Shown: piece by piece, positions 11,301-21,556 of the stretch
Layout of the letters: each line of letters opens with the position of its first letter
Numbering within the stretch: the first letter of the stretch is position 1
Assembly: GCA_037576215.1 (NCBI GenBank)
Contig: JBANDB010000023.1
Span: 1-64,000 of the forward strand
Source: Armillaria gallica
Taxonomy: Eukaryota > Basidiomycota > Agaricomycetes > Agaricales > Physalacriaceae
Length of the DNA stretch: 64,000 bases
Direction of reading: 5' to 3'
The notes under the pieces: model-generated
Told to the model about the DNA's origin: nothing
Databases searched by the model: none
What the model saw: the letters and a program-made list of their open reading frames with translations, nothing else
Translations under genes and position numbers: made by a program

Positions 11301-14300
11301 ATAAAGTCCTAAAGGAAAGTAGCTATAACTCTCACAGGGGCGAGGTAATTTTCATCTATGTCTTGATAATACATCTGTCACAGGACGCGAAACTGACCAC
11401 GAAAATAGCTGACACGTTGGTATGAAGAAAGATTGTGGGGAGTGCATACGCAATTTTAAATTCACTTCATATGACATATAAAACACTTATAAGGATGGAG
11501 ACTACGGATGAAATAAGAGACGGTGTCAAAAGAACTGGGGATCTCCTAAACCGAGTAATCGGCATTTTGGGACTAGAGACCAAAACTCTCAAAAGAGAGG
11601 GAGACGGAGCGACCGTAGTACTTTCTGCCCAAACGGGCTTAAAGAAAGGGTCGCAGGAACGAGTCAGTAATAAGAAAAGGGCCGGTATCTTTATACACCC
11701 TTTAACTATATTACAAACAAATGTCAAGAGTTATTACTCAAGACCTACCTTTACCAGAAATATCTCAAGCAAAGCTCTAAACAACCTAGAACTTTACAAG
11801 AATGCATACGAAACTCTCAAATCTAAACCAGGTAATATGACCCCAGGAACTGATGGACAAACTATTGATGGTATCTCCGAAAGAAAACTAATCAAACTTA
11901 TAGACTCAATTAAAAACTGAAAATACGAATGTAAACCCACAAAAAGAATCTATATCCCCAAAGCTAACGGAAAACTACGACCTTTAGGTATACCATCTAC
12001 AATGGACAAAATCCTACAACAAGTTCTAAAAACACTCATTGAACCTAGATGCGAAGAAATATTTAACAAAAATAGTTTTGGGTTCAGACCCAAAAGATCA
12101 GTTCATCACGCACTTCTTGAAGTACGTGGCATGATGGGTATCACTTGAATGATAGAAGGTGATATTAAGGGATACTTCGATAATATTGATCATCAATTAA
12201 TGGCAGAGATAATCTCTGAACGTCTTAATCCCGATAGAACAATAATGGGAATAATGTGGAAATTCTTTAAAGCAGGTTATCTTGAAGAAGGTAAATTTAT
12301 ACACTCTATCCTAGGAGTGCCGCAAGGAGGAATTTTATCTCCTATTTTGTCTAACCTTTACCTCACCCCATTCGATGAATTCATGGATGAATTAAAGGAA
12401 AGACACCAACAACTGCCAATCTCCAAAAAAAATAGAGAATACAGAAAAGTAGAGTGGACTATTGCAAACAATCAGAATAAACTTACAAGAGCCAAAAAGA
12501 GAACCGAAAGTGAAATAAAAAATATTAAAGAAACTATCGTCAAAAATAAAATTCTATTAAAAACAATCCCTTCGGTTATCAGAACTGGAACGAAAATACA
12601 CTATGTAAGATACGCTGACGACTGAGTAATAGGAGTAACAGGTCCACGCGAACTAGCGGTTCAGATAAGGGACGAAGTAAGAGACTTCTTGAAAGATAAA
12701 CTTAAACTAGAACTTTCAATGGAGAAAACTAAAATCACCCATCTCGGTTCCGAATACGCAAAATTTCTAGGATACTATATAAAAATTAACACTAATAGCC
12801 AGAACATAACCAGCCGAAGAAGAAATCAAGACCGGGAAACCCTGGACATTCGTAAATCCACAGATAAACCTAAACTGATAGTTCCAAGAGACCTCATAAA
12901 ATCTAAACTCATTAAAAAGGGATTCGCAGATGAACAAGGAAATCCCAAATACTATGGAAGATTCATATTCCTAACGGATTACGAAATAGTACAAAGATAT
13001 AATAGCATTCTAAGAGGATTTATGAACTTCTACAATATCGCAGAAGACCGTACATCCTTAAACGAAATGATATACATTCTAGAGTACTCCCTGGCTCACA
13101 CAATAGCTGCAAAACACAGACTGTCATTAAGCAAAGTGTTTAAGAGGTATGGAAAACCTATAACTGTAAAGTTAAAAACCGATAAAGCAACTAAAACAAT
13201 AAAATTCGACCGCCCAACAAACTTAACAGCGAAATATTTAAACACAAAGTATATGATAATCAACAAATGAAAAGAACCCAACAAATATTCCACACTTCGC
13301 CCTCCCCTTGGACCCCCTGCCTTTGTCCACCAAGCCAAAGGCGGGGCAAAGGGGTCGGGCCAAGGGCAGAAGATCCACTAGAAGTGACATACCACAGCGT
13401 AAAAAAAAAAAAAACCAATATACTAGACAAACCTTGTTTAATATGTGGAACGACAGAAAATATTGAAATGCACCACTCCGTAGGCGAGACATCTAAAAGA
13501 CACCAAAGACAAATCCACTTTAATTAAAGTTATGAGTAAGATTAATCGTAAAACTATTCCCCTTTGCATGAGTTGTCACGACAAAGTTCACGCAGGTAAA
13601 TACGACGGACTAAGCTTGAGAGAGATAAAGAAAGGCTTATAAATTTGTTGACTGTTCTGGAGAGCCGTATGCGGGGAAACTTGCACGTACGGTTCGGTGG
13701 AAGGGTGATCGCTGCCAGTTAAGCCTCGATGAATTGTAAAACAACCATTAAGGAATTAATCACGGTACGGGCACTCGATCCAACTATACACCTAATGTAG
13801 AATTTGCCTTTAATTCAGTAGAACATGAAATTTCTCTATTGTGTTCTTTAAACTTCGCTATATGCTGGAACACCCTTAGAGCTTAAGGTACTTGAAATTA
13901 GTCTAGACATTATTAAGTAAAAATCCTAAAGATTGGGCAATCAGCAGGAAACCAAATTGTAATTTCAGTACAAGATTAGGATCCTCAGAGACTACACGCG
14001 AAGATCTTTTTTGAGTTGAAGTGCATATTATAGGCTTGTAGCCTAGGCTACTAATTATAATATATACAGCAACCAACTAATTGAGATAAGATATAGTCCG
14101 ATCATCCATGAGAGTGGATGCTAACATGCGGAGTAACGTGAGTATAACTGCACTAGTTTTTGGTTTATTTAAAAAGAGCGAACCATTGCCAATGAAAAAA
14201 GAACAATTTTCAAGATGGTTAACAGGATTTATTGACGGAGAGGGCAATTTTCAAGTTTACTTAGATAGAAATTATTTAAGAGTAATGTTTAGAATTCGAC

Positions 14301-17300
14301 TACATATTGACGACATAAACGTATTACAAAAAATACGCCTACGGCCTACGGAGAGACTTTTAGTTTAGGTAGAGTGGTAGTTGAAGGCAGTAGTTGTCTG
14401 TTTATTATCAGTGATGTCAAAAGTCTATTAACCGTACTTTTTCCTTTACCCCCTGCCCTTGCCCTAAAAGCCAACCCTTGCCCCGCCCTTGGCTCTGGTC
14501 AACCCTTGCCCCGCCCCCCTGCCCTGGACAAGAGCCAAGGGCGGGCGGGGCAAGGGTAGATAAATATCAATTATATACAACTAAATGGCAAGATTACCTT
14601 GATTTTAAAACTGTTGTTTTATATTTATCAGAGTCAAGTACAACACGATTGTCATTATTACAATTAGATTGGGTAAGAAGTATCATGTCTCAAATGAATT
14701 TAGGTCGAACACTTTATAATTACGACTTAATTCCTAAAATTATCATAAATCCTTTTTGGTTTTTAGGCTTTATTGAAGCAGAAGGAACATTTGGATTTAA
14801 AAATTTAAGTCCTTATTTTGCCCCTCCCCCCCCCCCCCCCCCCCCCCCCTGCCCTTGTCCAGCCAACCCTTGCCCGCCCTTGGCTCTTGTCCAGGGCAGG
14901 GGGGCGGGGCTAGGGTTGCCCTAAAAGCCAAGGGCGGGGCTAGGGTTGGACGGGTCGGGCCAAGGGCAAATAGGACAGCACATTAGAAGTTCAATGGTAT
15001 TAGAAGCTATAAGTAGCTATCTTCAATCCCTTCCTAAAGGTTTCACATTTAGTCTTAGAACTACAGCTCCGACAGTACATAAAACTTTAAGTGAACGAAC
15101 ATCTGTGTCAGTACTATCTATTGTGAGTATTGATGCACTATACGATTACTTATTGTTCTTTTTATTAAATATTCCATTTCAAACTCGAAAAGCCGAAGAT
15201 TTTTATTTTTGGTCTTTAGCTCTTCACTTACATAAGTTAGGCTACTGCTATCTACCTGAGGGTCGAATATTAATTTACAAAATATCTCAATATGTCAATA
15301 AAGGGCGATACAGTACAAACCTTAACCCTGTAGAAGCTCCTAGCTTAATTGAAATTAGCAAAGTATTAGAATTAAAACTACCTGTTACACTTGAAGCTAA
15401 TATGTTACATGTAGATCTCCTACGGCCTACGGCCTACGGCCTACGGCCTACGGCCTACGGCCTTCGGCCTACGGCCTTCGGCCTACGGAGGAAAAGCTTT
15501 TTAAATAAATTAAAACAAAGCGCTATTTGGGTTTATGACAATGGACTTTTATTAAGTGAAGAACCCTTCAATTCTTTTGCTTCAGCTATGGAAGCTATCG
15601 GTTACTCTCCTCCTACGGAAGGACCAATTGGACCGTAGGACCAATTGGACCGAAGGAAAAATATTGTTGCTGCTAGACGAAGTATTGATACAGGTAAATT
15701 AATTGGAGGACGGTATACTTTTTACTCTAAACTATTTTAAATTTTTGCTTTTTGTTGTATTAGTTTTTAATAAACATTAGTTGGATTTATGTGGACATGT
15801 TTATAACATAAATGATTATGAGAGACGTAAATAATGGATGGATTATAAGATACACACACGCTAATGTTGCTTCCTTTTTTTATATTCGTTTATATGCACA
15901 TAGGAAGAGGATTATATTACGGATCATATAAAAGCCCTAGAATATTAGTTTGGTCTATTGGAGTTATTATTTTAATACTTATGATAGCTATTGCCTTCTT
16001 AGGTTATGTTTTACCTTATGGTCAAATGTCCTTATGGGGTGCTACAGTAATTACTAACTTATTATCTGCGATACCAGTATTTGGACAAGATATAGTAGAA
16101 TTAATTTGGGGAGGTTTCTCAGTATCAAACGCTACACTTAATAGATTCTTCTCTCTACATTATTTACTCCCATTTTTATTAGCTGCTTTAGCTGTTGCAC
16201 ACTTAATTGCTTTACATGTACACGGTTCAAATAATCCAAATGGAGTTACATCTAATGGAGATAGATATGCAATGCATCCTTATTTTATTTTCAAATTGCG
16301 CCGTCTCGGCTCTAGTGCGCACCCTCTCGAGCAAGGGAGATCCTGTGTGATAGGATCTTGAACAACATACTTAGGTATCGAGGGAAACCTCAGACTGAAC
16401 AGAGCATGTATGCAAAAGGTCCCAAAAATCGTGAAGCAGTTAGCGATTAAAGGATCAGTTCAATTAGATATGATTAGAGCTACACTGCCCGAATTCCAAT
16501 TCTCATTTCACCCTCATAAAGGTGGGTATCTTCACTGCACAGAGATATTCCAACCTATATTCAGATTAGGCTTTGAAGAATCCGAATACACACATAGGTT
16601 GGGGAGTTTTACAAAAAGTATAATCAAGAGAATGAGTGGAAAATCTAAGTCTAAGCGCTCACGTACTATTGCAAATTCGGGTCCCGCTAAGGTTAGAAAT
16701 AACTACGCGGTAAGAGGGCTTGGAGTAGCAGCCTACAGATACGGAGTACCTAACAGTACTAGAAGTATGTTTAATACATCGCTGCGAAATAGCCCAGTCT
16801 TAATTCAGTTCAGACAACACAGTACAGGAACAGGAAGTTCAAGAAATGTACTGTCGCGGCTGTACGATCTTCACCACCGATCCCATAAATACCCAAACCT
16901 TCCCATAGACAGAGACCTTTATAAAACCTTTATTCTCAATAAAGATATGTTTCTGATGGCATACAACGGACTGAAATCCAAACCCGGGATGATGACACCT
17001 GGCATTCCCCCATAACACTTGATGGAAGCTCTTCAGACTATCTATCCCAACTGATTTCCGACCTGAGATCCGAATCCTTCTCCTTCTCGCCAGGTAGAAG
17101 AATCTTGATCGATAAGGCCAACGGGAGCCAACGGCCTTTAACTATAGGAGGCCTACACCTACGGAGAGAAAAACTAGTGCTAGAAGTAATGCGTATGATC
17201 CTCGAAGCTATCTACGAACCTATCTTTAAAGAAACCTCTTTTGGATTCCGTCCTAAAAAGGGGTGCCATACTGCCCTCAGATATATCTTCACTAAATTTA

Positions 17301-20080
17301 AGGGATGCGCCTGGTGGATAGAAGGTGACATCAAAGGGTGCTTTGATAACCTCCCTCATGACAGATTGATGGCCATCCTATCCAATAAAATAAAAGATCA
17401 AAGATTCCTTCAACTCATCCGAAAGGCTCTTAATGCTGGATATCTTTCCGTAGGCGGACATAAGACCAATCTATGAGGTAGGAGGTACGCCCCAAGGCTC
17501 TATTATAAGCCCTTTATTGGCCAACATTTATCTACACCAGCTAGATGAATTTGTCGAGGAGTTAAAATCCAAATTTGACCTCTCCGGGAACCGAAGGCGA
17601 CATCCTATAGTTAGAAAACTCCAATGGAAAATCACTAAAGCAAAAAAATCAGGTGACTCCAAAACGGTTAGAAAACTAGCAGTAGAGATGAGAAACAACC
17701 CTAACAAACTTATAGACTCTGGCAACAGGAAGCTTATGTATGTTAGATATGCGGATGATTGAGTTATTGCTATCAACGGAAATTACTCTATGGCCAAAGA
17801 AGTTCTAGATAAGGTAACTACCTTTCTTAAAGAAATGGGGCTAACGGTATCTCCCACCAAAACGAAAATAACTAACACCTACGCCTACGGAGAGAATGCT
17901 CTATTCTTAGGTACAAACATCTCTCACTCCAAAGCAGTAACCTTTTCCTTACATAGAAAAGGAACCGTACAAAGAAACTCTGGATTTTTAGCTATGAATG
18001 CCCCTATGGACAAAATACACCAAAAACTAAGCGAGGCTGGCTTCATGTCAGAACACCGGGGCAGAACCAGAATCTCCTGGCTCAGTCTCGAAACACGACA
18101 AATCATCAACCTCGCTAACTCCATTATCCGAGGATTTGAAAACTACTACTCATTTGCCTTAAATAAGGGTAAACTGTGTACTTATGTATTCTACCTAATC
18201 AGAGACGTCGTACTGAGAACACTCGCGCACAAATTAAGCCTATCTTCAAGAGCTAAAGTCATAAAAAAATTCGGTCCCATGATCTCAATCTACGACCAAA
18301 ATACCAGGGATGAAAACAACAAGCCCACCTTAATAACGAGGCTGTACAAACCAAGTTACAGAATCAACATATGGGACTTCAAAACAAATTCAAGTGACAC
18401 AAATTTCAAAGCCTTATATGCCACAGGTCTTTCATTAGCCCGACTAGACAACTTAATCTGCTCCTCCTTCCGCCCCTGCCAAAGACCATTAGCCGCCGAA
18501 GGAAGGCGGGGCAAAGGTAGGAGGAAGCGATTACAAAGTCGAAATGCACCACATTCGAGCTATGAAAGAGACTAAACACAAAAAGGCACTCTAGACTACC
18601 TTATGATCAAAAAAACCGAAAACAAATACCTGTTTGCCGGGATTGTCTTATGGCCCATCATTGCGGAAGCCTCCCCCCCCCCCCCCTGCCTTCTCTCCGA
18701 AGGACCGAAGGGTAGTACTCCGAAGGGGTACTAGTAGTAGTACGTAGTACGTAGTACGTAGTACGTAGTCCTCCTACGGAAGGAGCCGTAGGACCTACCC
18801 ATCCGTAGGTAGGATTCATCAGAAGGAGCCGAAGGGTAGGAACGTAGGCCTGCCTTCCCTTCCTTTGCCGCCGAAGGACTAGTCCTTCGGCGGCGTCCTT
18901 CGGCGGCAGGGGGTCCGAAGGAGAGGGGGGAGGGGGAGAAGGAGTGGCGAAGATTTAAAATTAAGACGGAGAGCCGTATGATTACGAAAGTATCCCGTAC
19001 GGTTCGGTGACGAGTCAGGCCAACCCTCAGCCCAATAGGGAGTCTGCCTTAGTTCAATGATTTAGTAACTATTTTTGCTTTCTTTTTAGTTTTATCTATA
19101 TTGGTGTTTTTCTATCCAAACTTACTAGGTCATTCGGATAATTATATCCCTGCTGATCCTATGGTAACTCCTGCTTCTATAGTTCCAGAGTGGTAAATAA
19201 TAGATGCCTCGCTTAAGAGCAATCTTAGGAATAATTAACTTTACTGTATGCTGGTAATTCCTAAAGGCTTGAATACTGCTGTTTTACATTACATTTAAAA
19301 GTGAAAATTTCAAGTATGTACTTATTAGATTTAAATTATTAAGTTAAATGGATAATCAGCAGGAAACCTAATAGTATTTAAATTTTTAATACTTTATAGG
19401 ATCCTCAGAGACTAAACGTAAAGCTCCTTAAATTTAAGGCAGATGATATAGTCCATCCTTTATTGAAGGATAAAGGAAAAATACTTAGTTAATTAGATCT
19501 GAAAACTTACTTCTATAAGTTTAGTAATAAGAAATTATACTACTAATTCTTTAAACAATAAAATTAAACTTAAAAAGAGTATAGTAGAAAGATCTAAGTA
19601 TACACTCCTTCCTACCCATCCGTAGGTAGGATTCATAAGAGGCGAGTATCCTTTTAATAACATAACTATAGGTTTAATGCTGGGCGTTGGACATATAAAA
19701 AAATTCTAGAATTATCTATTTCCCCCCCCCCCCTCCTTACCGCAACCGGTCCGAAGAGGGCAAAGCACTTTAAGATTTCATCACCTTAATTATTTGATTT
19801 CATCACCTTAATTATTTTAACCTTGTATTATCCTTATTTAAACCTTACTTCTTATCTTAAGACTCCTTCGGTGTACTTAAAATAGAAGTTTTATAGATAA
19901 GAGAACAATAAAACTTATAGTTCAGTAAGTTTTGCTACATTAACATTACCTTGCTTTTATCAAATTAGAAGCCTTTTTATGTTTCGACCCTTGGCCCGAC
20001 CCGTCCAACCCTAGCCCCGCCCTTGGCTTTTAGGGCAACCCTAGCCCCGCCCCCCCTGCCCTGGACAAGAGCCAAGGGCA

Positions 20081-20147
<67 letters not shown>

Positions 20148-21057
20148 GGGCTTCAAATAATAAAAAAAAATAGTCCCTTCTACTATACAAAACCTTTAAC
20201 TCCCATAGAATTAGCTTATTAATTGTGGATGATGCTTCGATTCAAAATAGTGGTTTATATTTAAATACCTTTTTTTTTACTTACTCCCCTCGCCTCGCCT
20301 CCTACGGAAGGGTACCTTTGCCCCTTATTAATCCTATGGCTACCCTTTAGCCGCCGAAGGAAGGAGGGCTAAGGCAGGGGCTCCTTACCTGCCCCCTTCC
20401 TTCCTACGGAGGCCTTCCTACCCTTCCTACGGAGGCGAGGGCCTACGGCCTACGGCCTACGGCCTACGGCCTACGGCCTACGGAGAGCTTCGCACCCCAC
20501 CGTAGGGTAGCCAAAGGTAGGAGGCGAGTCGACTTCTCCTTCGGACTTCTTCTAGTAGTACTACTACTACGGCCTACGGCCTACTACTACGGCCTACGGC
20601 CTACGGCCACGGCCTTCGGCCTACGGAGAGAAAGTATGGGTTTATTAAGAAAAATATATCTCAATATAAGCATAAGGATATGTGGTATAAAATTAACTCT
20701 ACTTAAGTAAGTATTAAAAAAGATCTATTACCATTTTATGCAATATTAAGATCAATTCCTAATAAATTATTAGGAGTTCTAGCTATGTTTGGTTCATTAT
20801 TAATTTTATTAGTTCTACCTTTAACTGATTTATCGAGAATTAGAGGTTCTACTTTCAGACCTGCAATGAAATTTGCCTTCTGGTTCTTTGTTGTAGATTT
20901 CTTAATTTTAATGTGGATAGGTTCTCAACACCCAGATACTCCTTATTTAGAAATAGGACAAATTTCTACTGCATTTTATTTTGCTTGGTTCTTACTGATA
21001 TTCCCATTTATTGGTATAGCTGAGAATACTTTATTTGATGTAGCTACCGAATCTTAA
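8353..21057 (+). CDS. cob: Cytochrome b, six exons
   Basis: Apocytochrome b of complex III; binds both b hemes and forms the quinone sites in the inner membrane. Exons: 8353-8451 ([10 protein letters not shown] to YLWNFG), 11126-11185 ([10 protein letters not shown] to FLAMH), 13785-13826 ([14 protein letters not shown]), 15815-16295 (IMRDVNNGW to HPYFIFK), 19059-19194 (DLVTIFAFF to PEW plus one base) and 20723-21057 (rest of the Tyr codon, LLPFYAIL to FDVATES, TAA). The joined product is about 384 residues, normal for the family, with the conserved [10 protein letters not shown] and [18 protein letters not shown] motifs. A UGA at 8440-8442 encodes the Trp of YLWNFG. Exon 4 has seven T after GCTTCC where the conserved [11 protein letters not shown] reading needs nine, so it is out of frame by two bases there. 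No GC element lies in any exon. Confidence 0.95.
8452..11125 (+). mobile_element. cob intron 1, group II with RT ORF
   Basis: Begins GTGCGCCACC and ends CCCTAT immediately before exon 2. Domain V is the 34-nt hairpin at 11066-11099 (GAGCCGTATG...CGTACGGTTC). Domain VI follows as GGGCAG TATTAT CTG A CCC with a bulged A eight bases from the 3' end, as expected for a branch point. The RT ORF lies between the presumed ribozyme domains I-III and domain V. This intron is free of GC elements, unlike cob introns 2 and 4. Confidence 0.92.
8987..10909 (+). CDS. Group II intron reverse transcriptase/maturase with HNH domain
   Basis: Intron-encoded protein for splicing and retrohoming of cob intron 1. 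The frame is open from 8987 (after an in-frame TAG) to TAG 10907-10909 using UGA as Trp. The RT-0 block ([20 protein letters not shown]) begins around 9212, but that ATG lies inside the homologous region, so the true start is probably an earlier non-ATG codon. Visible blocks: [60 protein letters not shown] and the catalytic RYADDFVIL; then the X/maturase region ([19 protein letters not shown]). The C-terminal HNH nuclease has [13 protein letters not shown] and [13 protein letters not shown]. No frameshift was found; this looks the most intact of the RT ORFs here. Confidence 0.9.
11186..13784 (+). mobile_element. cob intron 2, group II with damaged RT ORF
   Basis: Starts GTGCGCCCTT right after the AMH codons and ends GATCCAAC before YTPNVE. 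Domain V is at 13662-13695. Its 34 bases match the domain V of the cox2 intron (minus strand, 61179-61212) exactly. The 3' ends are also alike (AATCACGGTACGGGCACTCG here, AATCACGGTGCGGGTACTCG there), so the two introns are close relatives. Confidence 0.9.
11435..13642 (+). pseudogene. Intron 2 RT/maturase-HNH ORF broken by GC inserts
   Basis: Reverse transcriptase of cob intron 2, continuous to about 13300 with UGA as Trp. Blocks seen: [83 protein letters not shown], catalytic VRYADDWVIG, then the maturase segment [16 protein letters not shown]. The start is uncertain because the open frame overlaps ribozyme domains. At about 13303-13377 a GC element interrupts the link to the HNH domain and changes the frame. 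The HNH part ([14 protein letters not shown]) is interrupted again by TCCGTAGGCGA at about 13476-13488, then resumes in another frame as [20 protein letters not shown], ending TAA 13640-13642. The RT is intact but the nuclease is split. Confidence 0.85.
14192..15740 (+). pseudogene. LAGLIDADG endonuclease ORF shredded by GC elements
   Basis: Homing endonuclease of cob intron 3. A likely start is MKKEQFSRW at 14192. The first motif is [13 protein letters not shown], the second [12 protein letters not shown]. The C-terminal tail ([20 protein letters not shown], then [20 protein letters not shown]) resembles a NUMOD DNA-binding module and ends TAA 15738-15740. At least five GC inserts interrupt it: about 14338-14362, 14438-14557, 14820-14970, 15417-15497 and 15604-15656. 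The one at 15417 is read in frame as repeated LRPTAYG; the one at 15604 adds an in-frame TAG but keeps the phase on either side. As it stands no continuous nuclease can be read without bypass or removal of the inserts. Confidence 0.85.
15417..15497 (+). repeat. Tandem CCTACGG/CCTTCGG array inside the intron 3 ORF
   Basis: About ten head-to-tail CCTACGG or CCTTCGG units. As RNA each is a C(UNCG)G tetraloop core. In the host ORF frame it reads repeated LRPTAYG and LRPTAFG without a stop. Confidence 0.85.
16410..18669 (+). pseudogene. Intron 4 RT/maturase-HNH ORF with several frame breaks
   Basis: The N-terminal part begins [15 protein letters not shown] and reaches [14 protein letters not shown]. 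The frame then shifts at a five-C run near 17004-17010 (six needed) before [13 protein letters not shown] blocks follow: [57 protein letters not shown] unit at about 17448-17457 breaks the frame just before [14 protein letters not shown]. Then come [12 protein letters not shown], catalytic VRYADDWVIAIN (UGA as Trp) and the maturase region [17 protein letters not shown] element at about 18463-18525 precedes the HNH remnant ([11 protein letters not shown], then, after one more phase change, [18 protein letters not shown]), which ends in a GC block. The catalytic residues remain but the ORF is not continuous. Confidence 0.85.
18670..18955. repeat. GC-element block inside cob intron 4
   Basis: Composite of poly-C, CCGAAGG, TACGTAGTA units, CATCCGTAGGTAGGATTCATC and a 28-nt palindrome copy at 18867-18894. 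It sits between the HNH remnant and domain V, a position that should not disturb the ribozyme core. Confidence 0.75.
19195..20722 (+). mobile_element. cob intron 5, group I without an intact ORF
   Basis: Splits the Tyr codon of PEWY: exon 5 ends TGGT and exon 6 begins ATCTATTA. The last intron base is G. Core strings: TGTATGCTGGTAATTCC, GGATAATCAGCAGGAAACC, GGATCCTCAGAGACTAAAC and GATGATATAGTCC. The rest is AT-rich sequence invaded by GC blocks at about 19985-20155 and 20285-20630, including very long G runs and tandem CCTACGG at 20438-20485. No endonuclease ORF is recognisable. Confidence 0.88.
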
Positions 21058-21480
21058 GTTATTTCCCCTAGATACTAATTGCTTATTAATGAATAGTTAT
21101 AGTTATACTTATACTTATACTTATAATTATATTTCTTATAATGATACTTATACTGAGACCTTTAAATAAATCCTATCCGCTTTCTTCCTACCTAAGGCTT
21201 CTAGTGTAAGGAGGACGGACGGTTTCTCCCCCCCCCCCCCCCCCCCCCCCCCTAGGGGTCCTAGTCCTAGTCCTTCGGAGAGCTTAGCACCCTAGAAGCC
21301 ATAGGCGGGGCTTAGGGAAGGGAAGTAGTCGCCCCCCCCCCCCTGCCTTAGCCGCCGAAGGAGTAGCCGCCGAAGGACGGCGGGGCATAGGGAAGGGAAG
21401 GAGTAGTAATTAGTAGTAGTAGTACTAGTTGTCCTAGGGTCATAGGGTCCGAGGGTCAAAAGGTCCTAAGGTCAAAAGGT

Positions 21481-21556
21481 AAACATCTTATTGGAATTGA
21501 ACCAATAAACAATTGCTTCGAAGGCAAACGCTTTACCTAATTAAGCTAAAGATGTT
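21481..21556 (-). tRNA. trnR: tRNA-Arg (UCG)
   Basis: On the minus strand acceptor AACATCT pairs with AGATGTT. The D-stem is GCTT/AAGC; the anticodon stem TTGC/GCAA closes loop CTTCGAA with anticodon TCG; the T-arm is ATTGG TTCAATT CCAAT. The anticodon makes it an Arg CGN reader. The fifth anticodon-stem pair is a mismatch. Confidence 0.85.

Larger units (their letters stand above)
13827..15814 (+). mobile_element. cob intron 3, group I
   Basis: The 5' site follows the U of GAACAT. The internal guide GTGTTC at 13841-13846 pairs with GAACAT, giving a U-G pair at the splice site. Core strings typical of this class: TATATGCTGGAACACCC, GGGCAATCAGCAGGAAACC, GGATCCTCAGAGACT and AAGATATAGTCC. The last intron base is G (15814). 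It carries a double-LAGLIDADG ORF downstream of the core. Confidence 0.92.
16296..19058 (+). mobile_element. cob intron 4, group II with atypical first base
   Basis: Lies between HPYFIFK and DLVTIFAFF. Its 5' end reads TTGCGCCGTC, whereas cob introns 1 and 2 begin GTGCGCC, so the near-invariant first G is replaced by T. Domain V is at 18971-19005 (GAGCCGTATG...CCGTACGGTTC, 35 nt). The 3' end is TTCAAT. A GC block occupies about 18669-18955 between the RT ORF and domain V. Confidence 0.88.
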
